64,000 bases of DNA from Pyrenula massariospora (GCA_021030905.1 JAGFMI010000008.1:1240001-1304000); one strand, 5' to 3'. Positions 19,986-31,749 are shown, counted from the stretch's first letter. A program made the numbers and translations. The notes: a model not told the origin generated them from the letters alone.

Positions 19986-22900
19986 ATGGAACAAGAAGTT
20001 CTCCATTTTCTTCAGGCAACTACTTCACCTGTCGAAAATACACGCAGGACCGCTGAATCGCAGATTGTTAATTCGTACTCAAACCCCACCTTTCCAGTGA
20101 CCCTCGTCGCGATCGCACAGCACTCAAATGTCGAGGTGTATCTGCGTCAATCCGCACTTCTCAATCTCAAGCAGTACATCGTTTCAACATGGGCGCCTCA
20201 GCACGAACAATTTCAAGGGACTATCTACCTGGACGACGCCACAAAAACCAAGCTACGGAACGAGGTGCTGGGGTTGTGCCTCGGGCAAGATGGGCAAGCA
20301 GAAACCAAGATCACCAGAGCAGCCAATGCCTGTGCCAGCATGATTGCTGTTAGCGATTTCCCGTCTCAATGGCCTGAATTATTACCCTCATTACTCCAAA
20401 TCATTTCTGGGCCTACGTCGACAGATGCGCAGGTCCATGGTGCGCTCCGGCTCCTTGCCGAGCTTGTTGAGTCGGGCTTCACAGAAGAGCAGTTCTTTGC
20501 AGTCGCAAAGGACCTCGTTGGAGGAATATTCACGGTTGCTACGCGTGCAGAAAGGCGACCGATCACAAAGGCTTTGGCATTGAGTGTATTAAGAGAATGC
20601 TTCGATACTTTAGAGATGGTGATGGAAGAACATGAAGTCGCTGTCAAAGCTTTCCTTGACGAAGCTCTGAGAGGGTGGATGCCATTCTTCTTCGAAACAA
20701 TGAAAGCGGACCTCCCAGAGCCAACATCAGACGAGGACGAAACTAAGGAAGAGGGAGTTCCGAGCACTTGGCGAGGACTAGTCGCCCTTAAGCTCCAAGT
20801 CGTGAAGGTAAGTTTCAATATCGGCTCGTCAGATCGATCTAATGGCCATGCAGACGTTGTGTAAAATCCGCAAAATTTTCCCTTCTATTCTCACACCACA
20901 TAGTACGGTATTGTTTAGCTCCGCCTGGGAGGAACTCTCAAGATTACAGCCCAATTACCAAGCTATGTTCATCAACGATGAGCGGCAAAGTCGATTGGAA
21001 GATGCGGATGGTCTACCCTACACACTAGATTGGTTGATTCTCGAGGAGCTCGATTTCATGACTTCTTTCCTTCGTGCACCACCCGTACGGAGCGAACTCG
21101 AGGGACAGTTGAAGGCAGCTCCAAATGGTCCACATACCGCTAATTGGCTTCAGGAAGTTCTGAAACTGGCAATCTCTTATGCGCAGGTTTCTGTTGAACA
21201 GGAAGGACTTTGGGACATGGATTTGAATGTGTTCTTATCAGACGAAGTGCAAGTCACGGCAAATTATGGTCCACGCGAAGCATGCGCAGATCTCGTTATC
21301 AAGGGATTAGGCGAGTGGCTCAAGCTCGTTCCGGTTGACGCACTCCTGGCATACCTCAAGGTTCTCCTGACAACGCAGGATGCAGGGTAAGAAGCCAATT
21401 ATCTTGAATAGCTGAGACTTGCACTAAGACTTTCGCAGTTGGAAGTCCAAAGAGGCAGGCTTACTCTTACTTAACACCCTCCTTCGAGATCTTGACGACT
21501 ACTCAACGACCATACCCGCAGAAACCTCCAAAGGTTTTCTAGATCTGGTGGGACCATTGCTCCAATCCAGTGACACGCTTCTTCGAGCTCGAGCGTACCT
21601 TGTGTCGGGAATGCTATCAAAGACCGTGAAGGGTGCCGACTTTCAGCCCACTTCACTACACTATCTCTCTCTAGCCGCCAACGCCATTCGCAATGACCCT
21701 GAAGATCTTGTACGGGTAGCATGCATACAAGCTGCTCAAGATTTTCTCAAACGAGAAGCACACCAGACACCTTCTGAAGCTCTCAGGCAATTACAAGCTG
21801 AAGTTATCGCAGTTCTTTCAGATTATGTGTCTTCGCATGACCTGCGGGGAAAAGCAGACTCGGATGAAGATAAAGTCGCCCTTACTGAGACGCTCCGTGA
21901 CGCGATCTATGTTTGGGTGCCTGTAGTTTTGGAAGGCCCGGCGATTGACCTACTATTTACCATTGCGTCGCATGGAGCAACAAACTTTCAGCTGACATCA
22001 GTTTTCACCGAAGCATTTGAACATATCGTGCAATCTATGACTCAACTTAGTCCTGAGAAGTACAGCGCATTGTGCGAGAAAGTCCTGCCATCGTTGACTG
22101 GTGCTTTTGACGTCGGCAATCTTACAGAAGAGTCGGCTCTTACAAATCTCGCGGCGGAGCTAGTTGCTGCCTTAGCTGAGAATGGTCCGGAGCCTCTACC
22201 TGATGGTTTTGTCGCGGCCATCATGCCGAAGTTGAATCGCGTCCTGACGGAGGCGACTGAGGCCGAGCTTCTCCGCCCAGCTACTGTAGCCGTGAAGCAC
22301 ATGCTTGCTCATGGACACGTACAATTTTTCCAATGGCACGACCCAGTCACCGGCAAAGGGGCAGTTGAAGTCCTCCTCATCATTGTCGACCGTCTTCTCA
22401 GTCCGGGTGTCGATGACAATGCAGCTTCTGAAATTGGCGGCCTTGCCGTCGAATTGGTTGAGAAAGCAGGCAGCGAACGACTTGGACCTTTCCTTCCCCA
22501 GCTCCTGACCGCTGTCGCACAACGGTTGTTTACTGCTGAAGCGGCCAGTTTCATCCAGTCTCTGTGTCTCGTTTTTGCCCGATTGTGTTTGAACTCTGCG
22601 AAAGAGGTCCTGGACTTCCTTGCTCAGGTCGACATACACGGACAGAATGGCCTCGGCGTTGTTGTCACAAAGTGGGTCGACAACTCAATCAATTTTGCAG
22701 GCTACGACGAAACGCGGCAGAATGTGATTGCGCTTAGCAAATTGTACAGCCTCCACGACCATCGATTGAGTCAGATACAAGTCAAAGGCGACTTAATTGT
22801 TGAAGATCTTGGTCGAATCAAGACTCGAAGCCGGGCAAAACTCAACCCAGATCGGTACACCGTCATTCCTGCGGACCTCAAAATTTTGAAAATCCTAGTC

Positions 22901-23239
22901 GAAGAGCTCTACTCAAATATGACCAACAGTTTCCGGAATGGACAGGCGGCCACGGCAGCTGCAGCGGCGAACGGGGAGTCAGAAGGTAGTGAGGATGGTG
23001 ACGAATGGGAAGACCTACCAAGTGGATCTCTAGATCTAGGCTCAGGCTTGACTAAACAGCAGCTCATGACACTGGGTGGAATTGCAGAATCGGAAGGAGT
23101 CGACAAGCAGTGGGATTCCGAAACCGCCGACTTCTTGATGAACTTCTTCAAGGAAACCACTCAGACCCAAGAATTTCAGACGATGTACCCGCAGCTCACA
23201 GACGAAGAAAAACGCAAACTGCAATCTGTGAGTAGCTGA
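19986..23239 (+). CDS. kap114: Importin-9 / Kap114 karyopherin
   Basis: Three exons, 19986..20807, 20854..21386 and 21439..23239, give 1051 aa. Introns are 46 nt (GTAAGT...GCAG) and 52 nt (GTAAGA...CGCAG). I chose the ATG at 19986 (MEQEVLHFLQATTSP), the usual importin-beta N-terminus; an earlier in-frame ATG at 19842 would add 48 residues of poor quality. The protein is an all-helical HEAT solenoid: the N-terminal importin-beta domain includes RRTAESQI and VYLRQSALLNLKQYI (about 20-75), and the LPDGF...GHVQFF region lies mid-protein. An acidic loop near residue 945 (SEGSEDGDEWEDLP) resembles the acidic insert that Kap114/importin-9 use on histone H2A-H2B and TBP. The expected role is nuclear import of core histones and TBP, released by Ran-GTP. 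Length matches yeast Kap114 (about 1000) and human importin-9 (about 1040). Confidence 0.88.
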
Positions 23240-23960
23240 CACTAAGCTCTTATAGCTGGTACCTGAATGAAGAAATGATTGTACGGCCGCCGATTGCATC
23301 AAGGTTTGGAGCAGGTGCGGACTAACAGAACGGCATATGGGTGCAGAGGGCATTATAATAAAGAGACATTGGCATAACACTTTCAGGATACGCTGCTTGG
23401 AGTCGCCATTACGTTCCGAGTAATCAAAAATTAGCTTAGGCTATAGCGAAGAAGAATAATCTTAGTGTTTCGATTCTCTCCGGGATGGAGTTTGAGTTGT
23501 CCGACATCATCCAAATCGCCAACACTAGTATACTCAAACCATACCTTTTCTCGGTTCAACCTTACAACATTTCCAAAAGACCAATAGCAGAACGAGCTGA
23601 GTACCTAGCAGACCATGACCGGTTGCCAGACGATCGAGCAAATGGGTGATTCGATGAACAGATATCTGGTCACATTGGTTTTCAGACTTTCACGCTGTGA
23701 TGGGGATTTATGTTTGCACAGTGCTCGGCCGTGATGGGTTTGACGTTGATCATTTCCTGCCTCGTTTGACTATCATGATCACAATGTGATTCAACTCCTT
23801 TCTGACAATGTCCCCTTTTGTGATGCTCCTTCCCTAACATATTGTGTATTTCTGCCTATATAAGGTCCCTCTAGCCATTCCTGTTCCTCTTCAACATCCT
23901 CTCTCGGCCGTTCTACCAATTTGAAGTATCACACGTGATTTGCCTGTGGTCAAACACACC
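23240..23960. promoter_or_regulatory. Intergenic region with TATA box upstream of the small secreted locus
   Basis: About 720 bp after Kap114. A TATATAA at 23857-23863 lies about 100 bp before the ATG at 23961, a good position for a core promoter. A CACGTG at 23932-23937 lies in the presumed 5' leader. No comparable TATA box precedes the second ATG at 24177. Confidence 0.55.
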
Positions 23961-24086
23961 ATGCATTTCATCACAAGCATTCTCACTCTTGCCCTCACTG
24001 CCTCTGCAGCTACTGCTGCCGTCCTCCCACCTCCACCACTACCCATACCCTTTAGCAGAATCTGTTACCAAGATCCCGACTGCTAC
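23961..24086 (+). CDS. Small secreted protein: alternative first exon A, or truncated duplicate
   Basis: The ATG at 23961 opens 42 codons: a signal peptide (MHFITSILTLALTASAATAA), a Pro-rich spacer (VLPPPPLPIP) and the motif ICYQDPDCY, ending at a GTGAGT donor (phase 0). The exon parallels the one at 24177-24314, which has its own signal peptide, a Lys-Pro spacer and VCHLDSDCP before a phase-0 donor. I find no convincing private second exon for A. It could splice to the shared exons at 24541 and 24665, skipping exon B, or it could be a partial tandem duplicate whose 3' exons were lost. The strong TATA box sits just upstream of A. Confidence 0.5.
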
Positions 24087-24176
24087 GTGAGTTGTTTTCT
24101 TGGAACACCTCTTGTCTTCCACTCGTTGCTACTGTTGCTCTGTCATCAAATAGCAAATCCAAGCTACTTCTTCATC

Positions 24177-24685
24177 ATGCGTTTCCTCGCAAGCATTCTC
24201 CTTGTTATCCTCGCTGTCTCTGTCGCCACGGCCGACGACCTCCGACATAAGCCCAAACCCAAACCCAAACCCAAACCTGCAAAGGGCGTTTGTCACCTAG
24301 ACTCCGACTGCCCTGTAGGTTTTTTCCTAGAGCGGCTCTGCCTTCTACTCATCGACGATGAGGTTCTCTTGATTACTCAATCATGGCTCCAGAGTCCCTC
24401 TTCAATCTCACCTCTCACCCCTCACCATAAGCATCACATCATGTATTTATTGCGACGACAGTTGCTTCTTCCCTAGTCATTTTCTACAATATACTATTTT
24501 GACAATGAACGAACTCTTACTGATGGTCATACGTTCACAGAAGGGCGAATTCTGCGGTACCCATCCCGATTGTCACCAGCGCGTTGGTACCCCTTTCGAT
24601 GACCCTGTAAGTTGGGCCCCAGTTATCCTCTTGCCCAGTACAATGTGCGCTAACGCAAAAGTAGGGCCAATGCTGTCGCCGTTAG
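24177..24685 (+). CDS. Small secreted cysteine-knot-like protein
   Basis: Exons 24177..24314, 24541..24606 and 24665..24685 are all phase 0 and give 74 aa. Intron 1 is 226 nt (GTAGGT donor, CGTTCACAG acceptor). Intron 2 is 58 nt (GTAAGT donor, GCGCTAACGC branch region, AAGTAG acceptor). The product has a signal peptide (MRFLASILLVILAVSVATAD), a Lys-Pro repeat encoded by a CCCAAA x4 array, and a mature six-cysteine module: VCHLDSDCP, EFCGTHPDC, then GQCCRR at the very end. The C-x-x-DSDCP-x-G-x-x-C pattern resembles Dickkopf/knottin-type disulfide folds; this is analogy, not a family assignment. The terminal CC sits in a 21-nt exon. Confidence 0.62.
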
Positions 24686-25476
24686 CCACCTTCTGTGTGG
24701 TCAGCGCCCGAATGGCGATCTAAAGACTGGCACGAAGTCACAGCTGTGGCAACTGATCCAAATCAGAAGGCAGAATGGTGCAGAATTTCTTTCCTTTCTT
24801 TGAGTTTCGGGTATGTAGGGAATGAGCTTGGAACAAAGATCCCGTATAGCACTCATTTGGCGTCTTAATTGCTCAACAGATGCTGAGACTGGCTAGCCAC
24901 TGTCCTACTTGGAGTTTTGGATTTTCTACTGGAGAAAGCACTCAAGGTCTTCTCATTTTGTATGTACAATAGCAGCGCAGAGACCCTCAGAAGGCTCGAA
25001 ATTTCAATTTTCAATTTTCAATTTTCAAATGTTCTGTCCACACCAGCATCTCTGACCGACAAAAGTTTTCAGAAAGTATACATGATGGACAGGTGTCGTA
25101 GACGTTGAATCGTCCTTTTCCCCTGTGGTGGTCTCGCCCAGATGTAAAAGGATATAGAAGCTCTCTGATTGGTCAAATTGCCTTGACGTCACTGTCGATC
25201 GCCGTTTTGAAGAAAATCATCAGCCGGGTATGCGAAGATTGCCCGGAGGCCAGACACTACACCTCGCGTTCATGAATATAGTTGGTCTGGGATATATAGA
25301 GCAGGAATAGTCTCCCGCCCAGCAGTCCTCGGCTCCTACTCTGACACCGGCAAATCATACCTACCTGAGGCGCCTTGCACCTCCAAGCTCTTGCCAATTG
25401 CCTCTCCTCCCACCTGCCTGAGCACCGATATTCTCTTCCCCGACCAATCCTCCCACCCCAAAGAGCAGTGGACATC
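24686..25476. other. Intergenic stretch with short AT-rich tandem repeat
   Basis: About 790 bp without a credible gene. It contains four 7-bp units of TTCAATT type at 25003-25030. The rest presumably serves as the promoter of the mitochondrial protein gene. Confidence 0.4.
25003..25030 (+). repeat. Short tandem repeat, TTCAATT x4
   Basis: Three perfect 7-bp units and a fourth ending in AAT in place of ATT. Simple microsatellite-like sequence in an intergenic region. Confidence 0.85.
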
Positions 25477-26128
25477 ATGTCTTGCCAAGCTGTCAGAGTA
25501 ATATCCCGACTCTCGACGCGGGCCGCCTCTCGTGTACCGATCCGAAATCCCCTCCGCGCCTCCCCTCTCGTCTGGTCCCGCCTCCCAATCGCGTCGTTTA
25601 ATACATCGCCCTTCAGGGCGGCGCTAAGTGAGAGTGACCACGGTACGTACGACTCTGTTGACCTGACCTATCTAGAACGTGGAGGTGTTGATCTCACGCT
25701 CGAGCTCCCACCTTATCACTATCGCCGTCCTTACTCCCCATCCTCGCACATCTCTCGACAGCCCTGGCAAATCCCTGTTCTGAACTGAGCTGATCCCTCC
25801 GCTGACAGAGAACGCAGACCGCCCCGAACGAGAGAAGCACATCGAGCACCATAAGCAGGATCAGCTGGAGAAGCAAAAGCGGGGGGAAGGGCATTGGAAG
25901 AAGGAGCTGAGCAGTAATTCGGAGGCGGCGGTACGTTTCATTGCACATCTTTCTTTTACGCTGCGGGAGCGGACGTATCAGACGATGTGGTGGCCTGAGC
26001 GCGTTGCTAATGTGGAAAATATGCAGATCAAGGCCGACCGAGGCGAGGCGGGAGCAGAGGATATAAGTCAGTTGCAGAAAGAGACGGAGAAGGCTGCTGA
26101 GGAGTCGCATGAGGAGGCGAAGAAATGA
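25477..26128 (+). CDS. Small predicted mitochondrial protein, conserved fungal type
   Basis: Exons 25477..25642, 25809..25930 and 26027..26128 give 129 aa, with introns of 166 nt (GTACGT...TGACAG) and 96 nt (GTACGT...GCTAATG...TGCAG). The N-terminus is a typical mitochondrial presequence, rich in Arg/Ser and without acids (VISRLSTRAASRVPIRNPLR). The rest is highly charged and helical: EKHIEHHKQDQLEKQKRGEG, GHWKKELSSNSEAAIKADR, then a Glu-rich tail. I recall similar small proteins with a GHWKxELxSxSE core across filamentous ascomycetes, but know no function. Resemblance to the F1-ATPase inhibitor is only in length and charge. The exon 2-3 junction falls inside the conserved core, supporting the model. 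Confidence 0.72.
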
Positions 26129-26746
26129 GACGGGAATTCTTTAATGCGCTAGAGTCATTGAACAAGACACGACAGATACGGCCGGAGGTTTCATGTTGAT
26201 CGGGCTGTTATTTATGTCAAGCAGGGGAGGGTTATCGGTTGCCTGTGACTGAAGGACCGCCGACTGAGTATTCCGTGTGGCGACAAGGAGGTATGTACAT
26301 ACGCATCTTATAGATATTTTTGTATTTAGAGAAACCATCCCCATTCTATTCTCGAAGTTGCACTATCTGTTTGGCTACTTTTCAATGATTAAGCACCTTT
26401 CAGCTTGGTAATTCTTTTCTCCTTGGAACAATACTTTCCGCCATCTGAATGCGTCAACTATACTGGCACAAGCCGAGTAACCGTGTCTTTTGAGTCTCAA
26501 GATTATGTCACTAGATTTACCGTTTCCCCTTTTTTGTTTTGGTTTTTCGAGTTCTACCTGGAAGTCGAACACGTCAACGCAAGAAAGTGAGGCATCAAAG
26601 CTTTTCAACAGATCACGATGGTTCTGCTACGAATAATGCATATAGCTTAGGCGACAACGTCGCGGTAAAGTCTCAAACAAGATCGACATGAGGAATTCAA
26701 AAACATTGGCAGCCCCGCTTTCAAAGTCGCACAGCTCCAGAAAGAT
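26129..26746. other. Convergent 3' intergenic region
   Basis: About 620 bp between the 3' ends of two convergent genes. No gene, RNA or repeat recognised. Confidence 0.35.
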
Positions 26747-28559
26747 TCAAAGCCCTGCCTTCCGCTTCCTGCTCGTCTCCGTTGTAGTGCCCTTGACGAA
26801 AACAATCACCGCCTCGCTGTCCGGTACAGTCACAGTTACCTTCCCACCGCTTACCTGCACTGTCTCTCTCGCTGGCCCAGTCCTATGGCCATTCCCATTG
26901 TCCACTGGATACGACCACTGCATCCCGGCCCAAGTGATATTCTGCCCCGGCCCACCAACATCAAACCCCATCGCCTTCGCGCCAGCATCAGCATGCAGTC
27001 TCCCCACCTTCACACTCGTAACCCCATCCGGCACCTTGAGAGAAAAGTCCCGACCCCCCCGCCCGCCATCCCCCCTGTTCCACTCCTTCAAATTAACCAG
27101 CGCAACCCTCGCCAAGTCCCCCCCCTCATACGCCGCATACGCCGCCGCCACATCAGAACCAAGCTCAAACCCCTTCACCGCCACCACCTTCCCCTCCCCC
27201 TCCGACCGCCCCCCCACAAACTCCGCCACAAACGGCGCCGCATAAAAATCCGCCCGCACCGACGGCCCCGGATTCCCCGGCACACCGTCGACGGGCACCC
27301 AGAGCGCGTGCTGGGCGGCGGCGCGCTGCGTGCCCGCGACGCGCGCGACGCCGGCGGACATGGCGTGGAGCTGGAAGGTGACGGCCCAGAGGCAGGCGCC
27401 GAGGGGGTTGGAGAAGGAGGGGCCGCCGCGGAGGGCGCTGCCGGTTTCGCTGAGGACGTAGGGGATGTTCTTTGGGGAGAGGTAGGTGAGGGAGTTTGTG
27501 TAGGGGTGGAAGTGGGATTTGATGGCGGTGTGGTTCATTAGGTCGGCTGATTGGTGGGTGTATTAGCTTTAGGTTTAGTATATTATTCGCTGGGTAGGGT
27601 GCTTACCTTGAAGATTATTCCCCGGCGGACTGCTTTGGGTGACTTGGTAATAATGTTCAGCGGCAAGTTTGACCCTCCCATTATCGTTCAGACCCTGATC
27701 AAAGGCATCCTCCCTACACAAAGTCTCAGTCAGTGGTCTGCAACACCCTTCTCATACCTTGAGAAACTCACAGCGTCCACGGCAGTTTCCCCTCCGTAAA
27801 ATGGTTCGGCAGATCCAGCACCTCGAAAATCTTTGCCCCATCACCCGCACCAAGCCCCAACGCATCCACAATCCGATCCTCCAACAACTTCGCGTCCTTC
27901 ACGTACTCCTCCGCCGTCTTCTCCGCGTCCGCGCCGAGCGTGACTTCATTCCCCACCGCGATCGCCACCACGCGCGCGGCCCCAAGAGCCTTGTAGGCCC
28001 GTGTGACGTACTCGAGCGTGTTGGGCACGTTGATGGTGCGGTTCAGGGGCGCCTGGAAGGTCATGCGTGTCCGTCTGAAGTTGGCGCTGGAGAAGCCGGC
28101 GAAGTAGGAGGGGCCGATGGTGAAGGTGGTTTTGGAGCTCCATTCGCAGCCGGCGCCGGTGCAGGTCCGGTTGGCGCGCTGGTCGGGGTCGACGATGAAG
28201 CGGTCGCTGGAAGGGATCTTGGTTATATGTTTGACCGGTGAAAGGGTGAGCCCAAGAGCCGCTTGTACTCACCCTTGAGTGCCTCCAATGCGGATGATGG
28301 GCGAGACGCTCATGCGGTCTGCAACAGAGTTGATCAGGTTGCTTGAGAACTCATTGTCGTAGATGTTTAGGTCCGCCGGAGCAAAGCCGAAGCCAACGAA
28401 GTCGGATGGCACAACGACGCTATCCGATGGGCGGGTTAGTGGGATGGAAAGTGACTGCGTAGCGGCAGGCCCAAGGGCAGCTTGGGCGCGTGAAAGGGCT
28501 TCTGAGAAGCTCAAGGCATATAGCAAAGACATAATGAACATATTGAGAGACAAAGACAT
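26747..28559 (-). CDS. Secreted GH79-family glycosidase (beta-glucuronidase type)
   Basis: Exons, in transcription order, 28273..28559, 27772..28206, 27607..27713 and 26747..27546 give 542 aa. The introns have GTGAGT, GTGAGT and GTAAGC donors and keep frame. An N-terminal signal peptide (MFIMSLLYALSFSEALS) is followed by a (beta/alpha)8-type catalytic region: a FVGFGFAP start, SVSPIIRIGGTQGD, AIAVGNEVT with the likely acid/base Glu at about 183, and YVLSETGSAL with the likely nucleophile Glu at about 310. The C-terminal beta-domain ends with a Pro/Gly-rich stretch. GH79 enzymes cleave glucuronic acid or 4-O-methyl-glucuronic acid from glycans such as arabinogalactan proteins; the exact substrate cannot be read here. 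Exon 4 is very GC-rich at third positions compared with exon 1. Confidence 0.85.
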
Positions 28560-29379
28560 GACGAAGATTGGATTAAATGGTGTGCCTTACTTTCAAGTCA
28601 TGCCTCGTCCTACTTATAAAGTCTGAGGAGGTGATACCTAATATTTTAGTGCCATGGCTTTGACAGTGGCGTTCTCGTTGACAGAGCTTTTCATTGAAGG
28701 GTCATAGTACGACCTATTTCAGCCTCGCAATAGCTGCAGATCCACATTGCTCATAGCCGGGGACAAGGACCCTTGCAGATCCAAGAGGCTGACGACTTGA
28801 CAAGGTTGTCGACCAACTTGACTGGAGGAGATTTGGTAAAAGGTATTAATTAAACTTGGGAAAGAAGAAAGATAACAAGGACGAGATACAGGAAGACGTT
28901 TGATCTCGGAAGAGGATTCCTTGGCGGTTGGGACTCTAGTAATGTTGTACGGCTCAATGCCGGGGTGTACGTAAACTCATCGTACAATGTCAATGGGGTC
29001 AGAGGATACGCTAAAATGACCGTAGACTACGCGCTGATGACTCGATTTTATAGTTTTAGCAACAATAAAGCCTAGGAAGTACTAATATATGCCAAGCGTT
29101 TCGAAGGTATAGAGGAAGTAGAAAGGGACTGTCGGGACTGGATTTCATAAAATATTTCGAGGAGATTCTTGAGAAGGAAATGCTCTGGACTATTATACTC
29201 CAGCGAGATGAGCTGGAGTACTTCTAATTAGCCTCTCTTTCTTTATCGCAAAAATTTAGCAATCTGAGAAAGGATCATTCTGGGTTTCCACCTACCTACG
29301 TTTCGGGTCTGCTTCCGCTGTATGCCATGAAATCTGTACATCTTAGCCTGCTATAATTGATCGAGATCTCTTTCTTGCT
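28560..29379. other. Intergenic stretch
   Basis: About 820 bp holding the GH79 promoter and the agmatinase 3' flank. No open frame with recognisable features. Confidence 0.35.
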
Positions 29380-30961
29380 TCATAGGTCTTCCTCTCTAAT
29401 CCCACCCTCTTCAGGCTTCGCCACTTCTCCGACCCTTTCCACCGTCAATGGGCCCTGCTTGACCATCAATGTCATCACCTCATACAACACATCTGCAGCC
29501 GCCATTGTGGTCAATTCCGCGTTCGTATCATATGCCGGAGCAACCTCGACGATATCCGCGCCAACAAAATTGACGCCTTCCAGGCCCCGGATGATGGTTC
29601 TCAACTCTCTTGTGCTCCACCCGCCTGTTTCTGGTGTTCCTGTGGCAGGTGCAAAAGCCGGGTCCAGGGTATCAATGTCGATAGACAGATAAACTGGTTT
29701 GTCTTTAGGGAGACGGTTACGAATCTTGCGGATGATCCCTTGCACGCCCTCGGGATTGTCAATCTCGCGGGCCTCGGCGCGCGCGAAGCCGCAGTAGCCG
29801 TCGTTTGTATAGTCTGAGGGTCCAGAGAGGGTTGTACGGATGCCGGCATGCATGTTCGTATCATTTGCGAGAAGACCTTCTTTCGATGCATGATAAAAGT
29901 AAGTGCCGTGATTTATGCTAGCCTGCTCGGAGGGAGCGCCACCAAAGACGGACGGTCGCCAGGTATCGCTGGAGGTAGAAGCGAAGTGTTAGAGAAGATA
30001 CTTGAGATGAGGTTGGTTGCACTTACAGATGGCTGTCAAAGTGAAGGACCGAGACAGGGCCATATGCTTTGTTGATGCTCCGGAGCAGTGGTAAGGTTAT
30101 GGTGTGGTCGCCGCCAAGGGTGATGACTCGGGGCAATGTCTTGCCAGACGTAGAAACCCCCTTCTTGTCGGCATCTGTGTAAGGGCTGCGCATTAAAAGG
30201 CTGTTGTGACCCTCTTCGATCTGCTTGATGGCGTATGCGTTATCATATCTAGTGTCGAGATGGCGTATCGTTTAGTCCGGTCGAGTTTCCAGAAGCTTAG
30301 GGTTGAACGTACGAGGTTACGGGGATGTCACCGCAATCGAGGACTTTACCCCAGAAATTGAATGGATTGTCCGCTAATGGTCTTCGAGTGTGTCAGTTTC
30401 CTTCGTCCCTTTCCAAATGAAGGGGGGATCACATACACGTTATACCCTCCACTAAATCCAAGCTTTCGTGAGCCTTCACATAGATCCAAAAGTAAGCTTC
30501 ACGCAGACCAGCAATATACGTACTAAAGATTGAGGCGCCGAGAACCTTGCCTAATGCCACTTGGTCCAAATCTTGCTCCGGGTCTGTAAGAAGTACCCGT
30601 GTCGAACGGAGCACCTAATGATTTGATCAGCTCCTCGAGATCTCTGGTGATCATCTTGTTTCCGATAGACAGCGTACCTAGAAACGCAATGTCGTATTTC
30701 TGATCATCGCTAGCGAGGCATGGGAAGTACGGGAGCCGTCCAAATGTAGAGATTCCAGAGAAGACGGAATCGGCCTTAAGCATGTTAGCAATCACTATGC
30801 GAGGCAAAAGAGCCGTAGAACTTTACTTGAGTGCCACCATCACCTGGCAAGGCGTTATACCACAATTGCTTGTGAGGTCCTGAGAACGGAGTCTGGTGAT
30901 GATCATCCCAGTGACCAGAAGCCACGACGGCGAGAGCTGCTACACAGAACACACAACGCAT
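29380..30961 (-). CDS. Agmatinase-type ureohydrolase with signal peptide
   Basis: Seven exons in transcription order: 30827..30961, 30678..30774, 30524..30614, 30437..30451 (15 nt), 30313..30381, 30027..30248 and 29380..29968; 405 aa, every join in frame. Metal-binding motifs of the arginase/agmatinase fold are intact: GGDHT (His 184), HFDSHLD (Asp 207, His 209, Asp 211) and SIDIDTLDP (Asp 307, Asp 309), followed by [10 protein letters not shown]. The reaction would be agmatine to putrescine plus urea with a dinuclear Mn centre; related guanidino substrates are possible. The N-terminus ([16 protein letters not shown]) looks like a secretion signal, so the enzyme may work outside the cytosol, unlike classical agmatinases. 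The microexon encodes part of YGGYNV, conserved in the family. Confidence 0.87.
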
Positions 30962-31749
30962 CTTGAACGCAGGATTAGATCACGGCAACGTTGTGTGCAT
31001 CGATCGTTCTCAGGTGAGGTTGAGAAAAGCTCGAAGAAATTCGACCACCATGAGGAAGATGAGCAATCGCCAGCAATGACAGCGGCAAGGAAGAGAGCTT
31101 CAGCCAGCCATGGTCCAGGTGGTACTGAAACAGAGCGACGATAGCTCCAATGCAGCCAAAGATTGAAATGGTTCCTGTTACCTAAGACCAGGCAGGCCCA
31201 TGGCCAAGAGCCAATTGAGGTTGTTTATCAGCTCTAGATACGGAGCCCCGCAAACGAAGCTTCTGCAGGGTGGAGCTTACCCCGGCCAGGGTGGATCGAG
31301 AGGCTCTCATGCTGAGGTCAAGCTATCATCGACAATTGAGAATTTCCCATGTGCCGTCCGTCCAGATGGCGGGGGCCGGCCCATTAGTCAAGAGAAATGG
31401 AAAACAAAGCATCGTACGACGGTGTGGCGGCGTCGAGGGCGGGCGGATGCTATCGATAAGCCTGCTACGGGCGGTCTAAATACAGGCGGTGGTTGACGGA
31501 GACTCTCACGTAGAACAAGCAAGGCATAGAACTGACGCCCGGGGAGTCCCTGTAGGCTGGGAATGTTTTCCTTATCTGCAGCCATGACGTTGAGACGTTG
31601 CTCTAGCGGCGCACAAGCTCGCCGTGGTCCCATTTTAATGGCTGAGCTGCCGGGACGGGCATCGTTGAATTCACTCATGAGCTTCTATCATATCCTAACG
31701 AACCAAGATTTCCGAGCAGTCATCGCTATACCGCTTTTGTCTGCCCTAT
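30962..31749. other. Intergenic stretch
   Basis: About 790 bp upstream of the agmatinase gene and downstream of the MATE gene. Short open frames on both strands are unsupported. Confidence 0.35.

Noticed and set aside
23223-23268. A possible extra splice at the Kap114 stop giving an LVPE ending
   Set aside because: It would need a 28-nt intron, too short to be credible.
24252-24275. CCCAAA array as a telomere-like repeat
   Set aside because: It is in frame in a coding exon and differs from the usual fungal telomere unit TTAGGG.
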